Source of the DNA: Drosophila pseudoobscura
Lineage: Eukaryota; Arthropoda; Insecta; Diptera; Drosophilidae
DNA length: 64,000 nt
Reading direction: 5' to 3'
Assembly: GCF_009870125.1 (NCBI RefSeq)
Contig: NC_046683.1
Coordinates: 10,850,001-10,914,000 of the forward strand
Shown here one piece after another: positions 1 through 13,424 of the stretch; the first letter of the stretch is position 1, and every line of letters starts with the position of its first letter. The notes under the pieces are model-generated. The model did not search any database, was not told the DNA's origin, and was given only the letters and a program-made list of their open reading frames with translations. A program made the position numbers and the translations under genes.

Positions 1-47
1 TGACCATGATTGGCTTTCGATTGCTCACTTGACAGACAGATGAAAAT

Positions 48-118
48 GGATGGATGGATGACAGGACGGATGGATTGGTGGATGGATGGATGGATGGATG
101 GATGAATGGATGAATGGG
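48..118. repeat. GATG tetranucleotide microsatellite
   Basis: Imperfect tandem tetranucleotide GATG/TGGA, with interruptions (ACAGGACGG, ATTGG) and a drift to GAATG at the right end. Confidence 0.9.
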
Positions 119-330
119 ATGTTTGGAATGGTGGGAACTTCTCACTTGAAGTGCAATTCATTAAAACAAACGAAGCTGCTAAGAATAATATTTACTTTTC
201 ACACATGTCTCAAGGATCAAGAGAGCTCTTAAATATTAGCGTTTGCAAAGGGAAACAATGCCGCCCTCTTCGCCCCCCGCCCCATGACCCATCTGCAGGC
301 CATTTTGTTTGCTTTGGTCTCAGCGGAAAC

Positions 331-372
331 TAGTGCGGAAGCCAAAGCGGAAGCGGAAAGGGAAGCGGAAGC
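331..372. repeat. GCGGAA-type hexanucleotide repeat
   Basis: Degenerate tandem units of GCGGAA / GGAAGC over about 40 bp. Confidence 0.7.
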
Positions 373-2584
373 GCATCCATAGAATATTCACGTTCACGTA
401 CAGTTTTTAGCAATTACTTTTGCATACTTGTAGCTCTCCCGCCAGTGTCACTCCCTTTACCATCTTGCCATCCATAATGGTTGGCAATTGGCTGAGTTTA
501 TGGCTTCATTTTTGTATTCGACACACTCGCCCATGCACACACATTTGCAGAGCACACAGAGAACAGGGAAGAAGGAAGACAAACGCACGTGCGCATTTTC
601 AATTTTGCTCATTAATTTTAATTATTTTGTAATAAATTGAAGATTTATTGCTTCCAAGTTGCATGTGGCATAATTTTTATCACGTATTTGGTCTTTCCAA
701 ACTCTCGAACTCCATTTCACCCCAAGCCCAAGGTCAGGCATTGGTTTTGGGGTCTATGCGCTACAGTGAAGTCAATCGGATCCATCAGCAGCTTCCCTCG
801 GTAGGCATCAGAGGGGAAACACTGAAAATGTCCTTAATAGATGGGAATGCCTCAAAGACTCACTGCAATTTCCTTTCGATTGTTCCGCCTTCGCCTTTCA
901 TTCCACATTCGATTCGAGTTCTTCACGGGCCCCTGTGAATCGGAGGGAACTTTTAGAAAAGTGTTTGGAAAATGGAATCAACGTTCATGATGATAGAAAA
1001 AAATACATTTAAAGTGTAACCAATTTGTATCTCAATTACCTGCAAAGACCTACAGCTCTTTGAGTCCGCACTCACTTACAGTGTAGGTCCTACACTTATC
1101 ATCTATCTGTCTATCAGTCTATTACAGCGACTGCTACTGCCAATGCCAATGCAGCAATCCCAAAAGCAGAAACAGACGTAAAGAAAAATCTCAAAGTGGA
1201 AGCAAAAATGGAAGAAGACAAAGGGAAATATTTTTTTCGAATTGGGCATGGTCTTTCAACTTTTTCGTATTGCCGCAGCCCCTCACTGAGCCGTCGCTAA
1301 TGAGGCTCCAGTAGTGGCAAAGGCAGAAGCAGAGACTGCGACAGAGGTCGATGATGAAGGGATGACCATGGTTGGATGGGAACGGTTCTTAAATGAAAGC
1401 GACATTTGGCCGCCGCAGCAGGCCACACACCAGTACAACAAAGTACAAAATACGAGTAACAGAAGGAGCCACGGCTGGGGGCTGGGGTTGGGGCTGGAGA
1501 GGAAGTTCTAATTGTTTGTGGACATTAAATGAGTCGCCGCTTGGAAATTATTGCCTTGCGCTTCAAATACGAGCATCTTTGGCCGGGAGGGTGGCAACAC
1601 TGTAAGAAAGTTTCGATTGAATATCTTATACAGTGGATTCGCAAAATACAAGCCATGGCTAAAACCATCAGCTAGAGCCGACTCACTGTACTTGCCACAG
1701 AAATCAACTGATTCTCGAACTAAGAAATACCTCACTTCACAGTCATCTGTTTGATCTCAAAATAGACTTAAGCCTTTTATTGATTCTGTTCATTGGAAAG
1801 AGGATTAGACACATTCGATAGCTTAACATTTTTCGAAACGTTTTGACCTTGTTGGAATTAATAAAAGTACAGTAATAGTGTAGAGCCTTGGCCTTTTGCT
1901 CTTTAGCCTCTTGCAACATTTTGACATTTGACAAAAAAAAAAAAAAAATTTGGCTTAAAAACATCTGAATCATGGGATATCAAGCCGTTCTAAAGCTCTC
2001 GGAAAATGCGTAACTTTTCGGGGGTACGAGTATCTGCAGTTAATTTCTGTAAATGTATTTGCTGACCCCACCACACTACACCTCCTCCTCTCATCCATAT
2101 ATTCCCCTACTCCCCGATTCCCCTCTCTAATTGGTGGCTCTCATTGGGCCATGCTTTGGTGATAACAATAACCAGAAATGTTCTTGTAGCCCTGGCCCGA
2201 ACCACTCCTGAGTACGGCTCATAAATTTGCGGCAACAACAACGACAACAAAGACAGCCGCATTTAAGGCAACACAAATGATGTTTTTGGCCAGTGGGCGT
2301 GGCCCACTTGCAATTTCAATTGCTTGTCATACGAGTTTTTGGTGGAGAGGTTCGGATTGGGGTGGGAAGGGGTGGTAAGGGAAGGGTCCCAGGATCAGGT
2401 CCAGGTCCAGGCCCGGGTCCAAGTCCAGGGGTGGTGATGCTCTCAGTGGGTGGAGTGGGAGGTGGCAGCTGCTCGTTCATGCTCATTTCGACGCCTTCCA
2501 TGCTTTAATTGTAATCGGCGCAGAGCCAACAACAACAAATACAAGAGAAACATTTGATAATTAGATATTAAATAATGAATGACA

Positions 2585-2665
2585 TAATTGTTTGTGTGCA
2601 TGTCTTTTGGGTGTGTCCATGCATGCCTTTATGTGTGTGTGTGTTTGTGTGTTCTTGTGTGCGTA
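2585..2665. repeat. TG-rich microsatellite
   Basis: Interrupted GT/TG dinucleotide run. The cysteine- and valine-rich frames across it are repeat artefacts. Confidence 0.7.
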
Positions 2666-4873
2666 AAGCAAACACTCCCAAACAATAGCGCACTTCCGTT
2701 TACACGTATCTCAACCATTTGCGGTCGCCATTTCCTGCCTTCCTGCCATCCTTCCACAGCCTACTCCAACCGGAAACCGCCTTTCGCCTTGCGCCTTGCG
2801 CGTTGTGCCTTGGGCCTTTTGCAAGTGCAATAACCGTTTGCGGTTCTTCGGCCAGTTGCGGCCAAAAGGGAATTTAATTTAGCTTGAAATTTCAGGGCGA
2901 ATGTCTCTCATAGTAGTTTGAAATTGACATTTCCGAATTGCTGGAATCGTTCGTTATGTGAAATTTCCATTGCATTCCATTGCAATCCGGCGCTCGTTTT
3001 ATCTGCAATTAAATTGAAGTGGCCTTCATGCCTCAAAGAAATTTCCGAGAAGAGCTACGTATACATTTCGCTACATTTCGTAACCCGCTTTCTAATTTGT
3101 GTAAATTACGCAACCGAATCGCACGAAAGGATTTCATAATTGTTACAAATTGATTCGACAATTTCCACTCACAGAGGCCAGTCAGACCAGAAGCCATAAC
3201 AACGAGTTTACGAGTTTACGAGTGTGCGAGTGTGCGAGTATGGGTATATGGGTGAGGCCTCAAAACTATGCAGTCGAGTCAAGTCGAGTTGGGGAATTAA
3301 GTCAGCGCCTTGAGGCATGATTAATTACTGAGCGTAGGCCCCGGTTCCAGCACCCACCAAATGATTTATGTCTTTTTAAAGATAGCCATCAACATCAACG
3401 CGCAAACATTGGCCAGATAAAACCGCCACAATGGACCCACAGTCAACACACAACGCCACCCCATCCCAGCCTCCTTTTCTCGTTCTCGTTCTCTTCTTCA
3501 ACCCCAACCTCAGCCTCATCGCCATCTCATCGCTTCGTAGGACTTCCGTTTCCGGCTACTGAACCAATACCCGTGCAGTCGTGTCCCTGGCCAGATCCCT
3601 TCGCAAACGCTCAACGTAGTTTTGGTCTTCTGTTGACTTTATTCCTATGTAAGTGAAATGAAGTTGATTTCACGATTTTCGTCGAAATTGTCTATGAAAA
3701 TGTAAATGTGTAATTATTTGGAAAATGGCAGCCCAGAAAATGGAAGACTGAATCCTGAACACAGACCGAACAACAAATAAATCCTGCCAAGTGCCAAATG
3801 AAGGATCCCCGTCCCCGGAGAGGAGACTTGCGAGGGCAGAATGGGAAGTGGCTTCATCTGGTAAATGCCGCTTTAAATCGTGTGACAAGACATTAAGCAC
3901 TTGATAAGCAGAGAAGGTCACTCAGCCAAAAGGTAAGACATTACTCTTAGTCCAGCATCCCCAAGGCGATTGTCAGGTGTAACCGAGAGCTCAAAATTAT
4001 TATGATCTGATGTACTCGTACAAGTTGAGGAGATTACCATTGCCATTGAGATTACCAAACTGACAGCAATGTTCACACATAGATTTTGGAAGTCCAGCTG
4101 CCATCTGCCAATGCCATAGTACATACATGTATGTAGATCCTTTAGATGGCTTTTACTGAGTCGACTATCTCAATGGATTAGCCATAATACTTTGCAATAA
4201 ATTGTAGAGCTATAAAGAATACATATTAGCATTAAAAGTCCCCATCTGTATGGCTATCTATGAAGCCCGCGCAGATCGAGACAACCGATTTCAAGAAAGA
4301 TACTTTGACGAAGGCTGAGAAGTGAAAACATTAGGCTACGAATAGAAGGGACAGCCGTTAGATGGATGCATTACTACTCGTAATAGCTGCGAAGATACTC
4401 TTGAACACGAGCTCTATCCATCCCCACGGACTCTAGAACAATGGGCAGGAGTCCAAAGCTCATCAACAACTTTCGATTTCCCATCAAAAGTCAGGCCACA
4501 AACAATGGCCAGAAACTTTCAATTTGGCAACATACAAAAGTAACACAATAGATCTGTGGAGAAGAAGCCACCAGAACCATCGCTAGGGCATGGCTTGGGC
4601 AAGGCTCTGGCAGGACAGGACAGGGAAGTGGTCGGGGTTTTTTCGGATAACAATGGGCATGCGGTAAGCGGCTCATTCGCTTCTGCAGTGTTGGCCAAAT
4701 AGAATACAAGGTGGACATTTTCCGAAAAATTGTGAAAATAATTTAACAAAATTTTGTTGTCATTGCATTTTGGACAGCCTGACAGACAGGTTTTCATGCT
4801 TTTCATGTATTTCGGCTTATTGTTGCGTGAAGGAAAGTTGGAAAGTCATTTGGTATTCAATTGGGGATTCACT

Positions 4874-4936
4874 TACACACACACACACACAGATGTACAC
4901 TACACACAGACACAGACACAGAGAGATAGAGAGACA
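4874..4936. repeat. CA/GA compound microsatellite
   Basis: A perfect CA run is followed by CACAGA units and then GAGATA/GAGACA units. Confidence 0.85.
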
Positions 4937-6752
4937 AAAGCGACCAAATGAATTTGATGTAAAAACTTTGGCTTTGGCCAACAAAAGTTTGATGTTTGTG
5001 CAACCACAGCACCAGACCACACCATACCACAGCACACCTGACCCCATACCGCCATTACACTTCTCACTTACTTAACAGGTGTGACAAGAACAACGGTGAC
5101 AGAGACAGAGACAGGAACAGGAACATGAACAAGAACAAGGACGGGCAACGGGCAACGGGAAATGGGAAACGGTGGACGGGGTGCACTAAAGCCAAGTGAA
5201 TAACTGTGACGATGACAAGGACGAAGGGCAGGAACACGTTTTAGTAGATAAATGCCAGGCACTTAAGTCATTTACAGCCGGCGTTTAGATGCCACAGCGA
5301 CAGGGACACAACTACCAGACCTACCCAGAAAAGAGAGAGAAATAGAGAGAAATACATGTAGATGGGTAAAGAAATGTTGATTTCCAACCAAAATAGAGCT
5401 ACGATCGTAGCCGGAAGCCAAAGGACACTCCAATTCCAGGACACCCCTAAACGGATTCTCATTTCATTTCAATATTATAATGCTTATGGCTTTCTCCCGC
5501 CTGTCCCATGCCCATCCCCATCCCCATCGCCACGGCAACACCATAGACAATGGGTATAAAGACAGCAAAAATTGTTATGTGTTGCACTGTGCTGGTAAAT
5601 TCGGTTTGGTTTGGGGCGGCCCTGAGTTCGGCTGGGAATGGGTTGGGTTGGGTGGTACGATGGATGGCCGCTGGCATTTTGCATTCGGCACTTGAGCCAA
5701 GTCGACAAGCTGCAGTTGCAGCACTCGAGAATGGCGCAGCTAAGTGCGACAATAATGATGTTGTCAGCGGGAGGAGAGCAGGTGGCATAACAGAATGGGG
5801 CAGAAGCATCAGCAAGAGGGGGCGGTAGTTGGTGACGACTTTGCGAACTTTTGAGCCACTGCCAAATACTGCTACGCCCCCAAGGAGGGTAAAGAGAACT
5901 TTGCGCCACGGTTCTGGTGAGGAGAGCTTTGCCGGGATAGGGATAATAAAATAACGCCAAATGCTTCACACTTTTCTTGGGGGCAGAACGATATATATAT
6001 GGGGGGTATAGAGGGAGAATGTGTGGTGGCAACTGACACTGAATTGATTCAGTGGCATTCCATAGGCTGTGGCAGAGCCGTCTACTGTCTGGCACCTGCC
6101 TCTTGCCTCCTGCCATGGCCAAGCCGCTTAAGACGCTTAAGTGCAGTGGCAACATTTCAAGTGCATCATCTGGGGGTGTGAAGCGGAGACGGCGGCGGAG
6201 GGCACAATGAAGTCATCTGTGTGCGGCTGTCAAATGAACTTGCGGCGTTTTGGCATCATGCGGCAGAAAGACAGCTGCATCACTGTGCAACAGGGCTTGG
6301 TAGCGACAGAAATGGGCAGAAGTGGCAGTGTGTGGATGGGCCATTAATGGTATCCTTCGATCGAGATATGGATGGATTTGAATTGAGAGTAAAAAAAGCT
6401 AAGGTTAAGGTTCATGCACGGGGGGAACTGATCGGAACTACAGATTATAAAGGAATATACCTAAATTTATCTATACCTATACGTATACCTATACCTATGC
6501 TTCATTGCCTTTGGTGCTAAAAAAAAAGCGTATCAAAACGGAACTTAATGGGAGAGCGAGTAAGTATTTCATGGCTAACGTCTTCGATTCGATTCGCCTG
6601 CCTGCCTGCCTTCTAGCATCCAGTGCATTCATCTGTGATCGGAATGAAATCTAAATGGGTGCCGTGCCGCCTGCTACTGGTGCAGTAGTCCAGGAGGTGC
6701 TGGAGGAGCAGGAGGAGCCGGAGGTGGCAGAGAAAGAGAAACGTTGTCACAG

Positions 6753-6783
6753 TTATACTCGTACTCGTATTCGTACTCGTAAA
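6753..6783. repeat. Tandem ACTCGT hexamers
   Basis: Three nearly consecutive copies of the octamer TACTCGTA (6756, 6762 and 6774) made by ACTCGT hexamers. The same word recurs across the whole window. Confidence 0.8.
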
Positions 6784-7269
6784 TGGCAAACTGTTTAAAT
6801 GGCATAGCACAATGTGTGATAAATGTGCCGGCCAGTTGCCCAGGCATTAGAGTGTGGCACACGACACACGCACATACATATACACACAAACACACAGATG
6901 CAGACGAGACACACACACAGTTGCACAGTTGCAGATACTGCTGCTGCACTCATAGATGTAAATGGCACTCGAAAATTCCTTTGGGTCCTTCTCCTCCGCC
7001 TGTCAAGTGAGTACTGAGTGTTGCAGTGTCTGTGCATGTGTGCGTGTGTGTGCAACCTGTAATTGCACTGGGCTGCACACAGGCAAACGCAGACGCAGAT
7101 ACAGGCACAGGCACAGGCACAGACACAGATACATGACACGGGTATCACATGGCATTAACATAGAGAAACACTTAAACAACTTTGACGGATGGCGATGGCC
7201 AAAAGCCCCTCGAACCCACGGCCAAGACATGCAGCTGCACACACATACACGAGCACTCTGTCTCTCTGA

Positions 7270-7291
7270 AACACACACACACACACACACA
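7270..7291. repeat. CA dinucleotide run
   Basis: Perfect (AC)n tract inside a longer CA-rich block that extends from about 6870 to 7295. Confidence 0.85.
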
Positions 7292-10200
7292 GGCACATCA
7301 TTTTTATGATTTATGTGCAGAATATAAGTGCGTCACTCTCTGGACTGGCTACAATCGTAGCACACTTGGCAGCGCCTGCTGCAATTTATTGCGTTTGCCC
7401 CTTAATATCAGACCATACCTGCCATGCCACAACTCCTCTTACCCCCCTCTCCACTCTCTTGTTCTCTGTCTCGCTTTCCCTCTCTCTCTCTAGAGAACCA
7501 TCATTCAAGGGGAATGATGAACAACCTGTCAACAATTGATTGTCGAAATTAAATAAAGAGAAAGAATCAAATCGAATTGAAATTGAATTGAAAAGCCAAC
7601 TTTGTTGTGCCATTTCCACAACAATTAGACAAGTGTCTATCAAAGTACCAGAGATTGGAGGAGGAGACTCCTACAATGCAGGGTCTCACTGTACTCAATC
7701 AAAACCAAGCTCAAAGTACTCAAATATAGGAAATCAAAATCAGTTTTTCCAGAGCCCCACCTCGCACTCAAAAGGAACACAACAAATGAAAGGAAAGCTA
7801 AGAAAAAACAAACAAAAAAAAAAAGAAGAAAAAAATTATCATCTTTATATATTTTTCTTAAGAATTTAATTAAATTTTACGTGATTGATTGCACTTGGCT
7901 GGGCGTGGCCCGGCCCGGACCGGGGCCCAAGGGGCGTTAGGTGTTGGCCCCAAAAATGATTTTATAATTTTTTGTGACAGCCTGAAGAAGAGGGTGCAGA
8001 AGGGAAATAGAAGGAGGGGCAGAAGGGGGCAGGGGCAGGGGCAGAGGCAGGCATAATTAAAAATGAAAGCTGCTTAATAAGTTCGCTTCATGTTCGCCTT
8101 TGATGAGGCCATCAAACGGGGGATACCCTCTCCAAAAAAGTTAAATAGCGGCGAAATAAGGGCCATGGGATGTGTGGGTGGCATGGCTAGGGATGCTGGG
8201 GTGCTTGGGTGGGGCCAAAGAATAAACGTACAAATTAAGAGACAATTTTATTTTTATACATCCGCTTTCCTTGGAGAAGAGGGTATTGCAGGTCTTTCGC
8301 GGTGTTTGTTCACACAAAGAAACTGTATTTTGTTTAAGAAATCGAGATCTTTCAAGGAACGATGCAAAAAACCGTAACGGGAAGAATTTCAATCAGATAT
8401 CTTTGCAAGGGTATTCGATGATTCTTGTCGGTGTGTTCCTTGTCGGTTTCATCGTGCGACATGCGTGCCGATTGTGGGGTACTCATCCTCATCCGGCATC
8501 ACCTACCCGTCAGCACCGGCAGCAGCAGCTCCCCTCGACAGCAGTTACAGCAGCAGCCCCCACACCCCCCACTACTAAAATAAATGCGTAGGCTTTCGTG
8601 TTAATGAGGCAATGCGTCACTGGGAGCTGCTCCCAGTCCCAGCCGCAATCCCAGTCCTGCTTCCTCCTAGACCCCCAGGCACTGCCCTCAGCTACAGCTA
8701 CAGCTACAGTCAAGTTCATCAGCATAATTATCAATGGCATTGACTTCATCAGATGTCCAATTGTTGTTGGTGCCCCAACGGCAACAACACCAATACCCTC
8801 ACCATTTGCCACTTCAGTTTCCAGCAAAATTTGGTCAAAAATAAAGGAAAGTGAGCAGAGAATAGGGAGAGGAAGAGGAATCCCAGGCCAGGCAGAGACA
8901 ATGCCACATAAAGTGTGTTAATTGTGGAGATTTGGCCAGAGAATGCCAGAAAATAATGTTCGATGGCTTAAAAAGATAAATCGAGGGGCCCGCAGGGTGG
9001 TTGGTGGTTGCTGGTTGGGCCGATTTGGTTCAAAGAGGTGGAAGTCCCTCAGAAGTTTATGGAGAAGAGCCGTTGTCCGCGGACACGGGCTAAGCTGGCA
9101 ATAATTATGTCCCCCGCTTAGAACTAATTGAAAGCCATCAGGGAAGTAGTCTCCTCTCCTCTTAAACACTGGCAAACAAAATCCATCTACTGGAAATCGA
9201 GAATGAATGAAATCTTTCAAGTGAGGAAATGCTCTCAATCCTCCCTCGTTCCTGGCCATAATAGATGGTGGGGAAATTTATGCTTCTTTAAAGAGAACAT
9301 TGAAAAGTTTAACTTAAAAATGCCAGATTCTCAAACGTGAAGTTCACGTCCTGCGATAAGTAAGGATGAAATCGGGTGACAAAAACTGATTTGTTTCATG
9401 TATTTTATTTTGGCAATAAGCTGCCACTCTGGCTGCTGTCTCATTAGTTGAAACTCGCCCGAAAAGCAATCAAATCTTGTACAGCGAAAACAAAAGGCAG
9501 AGCTCTTTCTTTTTCCCTGCTGGCCTCCAAGGCCAAGGGATAAGCACGCGTGGACAACAATGACGGCTGACAATCACAATCCATAAGGAACTTCACGTCC
9601 ATTCCCATTGCCTTTACCATCTGCATCTCTATTCCAATTCCTCTTTCCATAACCATCTCCATCTCCATCTTTGTGTTTCCACTAATCCAATGGCAAGTTC
9701 TTGTCTGCGGTGGCCTCGTCCTTGCACCCGGAGCGGTGGCCCGTGTGTTCCAGACACGCCCACCTGGGCAAACAAGTTGCTACATACAACATGCGATTTA
9801 TTTTTGATTGATATTTGCGTAACTGTCAACGTTGGTGATTGATTGAAGGGTTGGTTGCCTCCTTGGCGTCCTCCCCTTGGATCCTCAAGACGAACGCTTT
9901 TTGCCGAGAACAGCAAAAGTCAACATACAATTACTAGGTTACTAGGGGGGGGATGCCATTCCAATGGCATTGGAATAAGTAAGAGAAAGGGTATATCGTA
10001 CCACACTCGCTCGTACATAGTCAGAGGGGAGGGTAGTCAGAGGGGGCTCCTGTCAGCTGGGAAATTTTTATCTGAATAATGCGTAATGCGGAATAAATAA
10101 GTGGCATATGTCTGTAGTATATGTATATGTATATTTATATGTATAAAATATCCTAGTGTGGGTACGTGTGGGTACGGGCATGCGTGTGCTGGTGTGACAA

Positions 10201-11439
10201 ACGATTTGCATTTTGTTTCTCTAAGAAAATTGGTCGATGACTTCTGATTTCCCTGCCTGAAATATTGGATCAGTCGAAGTAAAAGTCAAAGTCAATAAGA
10301 GGTTGCCTTGCTCGGGCTTCCTTTCGGAGTTGGGGGACGGAGCGGCGCGGAGTGGAGCCGAAAAGGTTGCCATTTGATTTTGATTTGATTATCGCTAATC
10401 AACTGAACTACCCCAAAGCCAGGGGTCATACTCGCAGATTGAACGAATGAAGTGGGCACCCAATGGCATAACGAGATCAGGGCTTCAGTCTTGTTATGCT
10501 TGGGTTTCGACAGTGGCGGCAGATGGAAATGGAGATAAAAAGATCCCATACATTGAGGCAAAATATTGTTTTTTAATACATGAAAAAGTGGATTAGTAGA
10601 GAAATACTTTAAATAAGTACATTGGAATGTAATTAAAGTGCACTCATCCCTCATACCACTTTCGCTGAGGCTGAAAGAATGTTTTTGCACAGATTTAAAT
10701 AGATAGTACTCTTTTTTTTTGTTCCAGATTATTCAAATAGATATGATTCGGGGAAAGCGAAGCCATTGAAGAGTTTCCTAGGCTTCAATCAAGCGAATCT
10801 CGGTAAACTAGTTACCCCTCAGTGGCGGCATTAGGACTGCCATTCCATCTCACCTTTGCCGAGTGGCACACCAGGCTCCCGCTCCTGCCCGCGCTCCTGA
10901 TCCTCTTCTACTACATATCTGCTCCGTTTTATGCGAAAAATTTCAACTGCTGCTTGTCCTGCTGCTCTCTATTCCACGGCAACATTGAGTTGCAAGAACC
11001 AAAGCGGGCGCCACAAGACCACAGGCACTTCAACATTTTCCTTTGGTCTTTTAGTCCTCTGGCGACCTTTTGCGGCCAGTACTCATTTATGCGGTTGCTT
11101 TTCTGTTGACTGGTCACTGTCCACTGGTCACAAATGTTGTTTCGTAATTGGCTTAATGGCATCTGAATTTAATTTTTAATGCCAGCTTCCAGTATACCTT
11201 CAATTCCTTTCACTGGGCTTTCTTATGACGCGGGCTACGTATACAGCTGACGCAACTCGAGTCCTTGGAGCTGCCATTTTAGAGTGGGTTGGCAAGTCCC
11301 TGCTTCCCTGTTTTCCCTGTTTTCCCCGTTTCATAGGGCTCTCATGCTCTCACCTCTCTCTACTCGCTCGACTGTGGAAAGCTAAAATTAACATGAAACT
11401 AACACATTGAGTTGACATCTTGCATGAAATATGCAGAGG

Positions 11440-11463
11440 CACACACACACACACACACACACA
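11440..11463. repeat. CA dinucleotide run
   Basis: Perfect (CA)n tract with an ATGTGTATATGTGTATGTA flank. Confidence 0.85.
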
Positions 11464-11551
11464 TGTGTATATGTGTATGTACAGAACACGTGTACAGAGC
11501 CGGCAACTCTTTGGCTAGAAAATAGCTTGGACCATATCTCTCTCTGTCTCC

Positions 11552-11584
11552 GCCCGTCCGTCCGTCCGTCCGTTCGTCCGTCCA
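11552..11584. repeat. CCGT tetranucleotide microsatellite
   Basis: Tandem CCGT units with one TTCG variant. It resembles the GTCCGTCTGTCC blocks found inside common Drosophila dispersed repeats but lacks their flanks here. Confidence 0.8.
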
Positions 11585-13085
11585 CCCGGCCGGCAGCATC
11601 TGAATAATTTATGTAACAATTGCGACACTTTTTTTTGCTAGTCCAGGGCTGCTAGAAGGGGGTATCTACAAGTTTAATGGCATTGTTGCTTTGGGCCCAG
11701 GCCCAAACGTGTCGTAAAAGTAAATAGAGCAAATGTGTTGCAGGGGCAATGCCGAATGGAATGGGGATGGGAGTGGCGTGAAGTCTTGGTTTTCGGGTGT
11801 ACTGGGTACTGGGTCTCCAAGTGCATCCCCTTCCGATCTAAGTGAATGAAATATGGAGGCCTAATAAAAATTGTATGAAATAAAAGTGATGACTTTCACT
11901 TTCACTTTTGCTGTCGCTTTTGTTGCCACCCCCCAGGAAAATAAGACGGGGGAAAAGCCCCAAAGTAAGCCAAGTGCGTGGCTCAATGGGTGGATTGGGC
12001 GTGGTTCGAGGGGGGTTGAGTGTTTCGAGTGGGTGGACCGAACCTGTTGCGCTCAGGCTTGCTCCGCCCAGCCACCGCGCTCGACAAACGACCTTCGCGT
12101 AATTCACAGCAAAAGGAAAAGCAACGACATCAACTGGCATGCAATCAAAATGCCAAAAAGTATATTTGTTATTTGCATAACACACTCGGATCAGCCGTAG
12201 ACCTGGAGAGGGGTACCTGGAGAGAGCTGGGGTATTGGGGTATGTCGGGCCTATACCACAGGGGAAACCTTTCATGTATCGGGTAGGAAGCAATTGATGA
12301 TTGTCCTGATGGATAACAATTTGCCGAAAGGATAAAGAAAGAGGCTTAAGGGCATCAAAGGGACGGGGGAAGGGAATTTTCAGGGGGTGGGTGTTGGTGT
12401 GGGACGGAAAAATCAGAGTAAGGGCCATCTTCTTTTGAAGAGACTTCTTTGAGCAGAGAGAGACCAAAGAGACTTTTGCAACAAAGAATCTTTTTTCTTT
12501 GCACCGAATCAATCCCCGTGTGCATCCCATATTTCTTCAACATTGGGGACACCAAAGAATCATAATTTCCTTCATTGAGTAGACTTTTCAAGCGTCTTTC
12601 TAGGTTTTTTGTTCAGTGTGAAGAATCATGGTTTCCCTTTATAAGTGAGGAATTTTATGATGCCACCCAGAAAAAACGCTATGAATTTTTGAGCAAAAAG
12701 AGACATGCAGAATATGACAGAGACATACAAAGCGTAAGCCGCCGAGATAGAGAGAGGGCGAGAGACTCCCTCGCTCTCTAGTGTAGGCCAGAGGTCAATC
12801 CAATTAGGCGCCAATTAGGATGGGACTTCGTCGGAGTGTGGCCTTGGTTGATATGACGTATACGCAATGTTGCTGGCCACCAACAAAAACTAAACAAAAA
12901 CGGGAAACAAACTCTCGCACACACACACACACACACTGACACACACTTGGAGCCGACTTTGGCCATAAAAACCACATGGAATGGCAATAGCGGAGCACAC
13001 ATTCAGGCGCAGCTTAAACAACTATTCTCCTGCTCAAATCCCCCCCCGAACTCCGCCTCTCACCATTAAACACGGTTTAATGTTG

Positions 13086-13424
13086 TATACCCTCACAGAG
13101 GGTACATCAGCCGGGTATCGTAAATATCGTACCTTCGTCTGCTTTTATTTTGGCATAAAGTTCCACAATTTGTGGGCTGTAACGTTGCACTGATTGTGAC
13201 ATCTTCTGCGAACAGTATTTAGGAAGAGACCACTAAAGTTGCAAAGACATAGTTGAAGAAAGCATCAGCCGCCAACCAATTCTTTGGGTCGATAGGCCTT
13301 TGTTTTAGGGTCACAATGTGTCCTTTGTTAATCCACAAAATGGGATCTTGAACCGCTTTAAGGCATTCTTTGGCTGCCATGGAGGCTGCAAGGGTATCCA
13401 AGCATTCGATACCCAAAAGCTAAC
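13086..13424. mobile_element. TE-like fragment bounded by GGGTA hairpins
   Basis: The left end carries the inverted pair TACCCTC/GAGGGTA (13088-13094 and 13098-13104). The right end carries GGGTATC/GATACCC (13392-13398 and 13408-13414), a 7-bp stem with a 9-nt loop, followed after a few bases by CTAA. A hairpin followed by CTRR is what Helitron-type 3' ends look like, and the ACCCTTGCAGAGGGTA hairpin is common in Drosophila dispersed repeats. The interior has a 65-codon minus-strand open frame (13219-13416) whose composition looks protein-like but which I do not recognise. A Helitron/DINE-1-like assignment is inference. Confidence 0.4.

Noticed and set aside
5484..6155. 223-codon minus-strand open frame
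   Set aside because: Pro/Ser/Cys-rich translation of repetitive DNA, overlapping other open frames on both strands; no motif.
6795..7309. Cysteine/valine- and threonine/histidine-rich frames that look like toxin or metal-binding peptides
   Set aside because: They are simply translations of CA/TG microsatellites in different frames.
11838..12530. 230-codon minus-strand open frame
   Set aside because: Runs through low-complexity and GA/CT-rich DNA, has no recognisable motif, signal peptide or splice partner, and the opposite strand is equally open.
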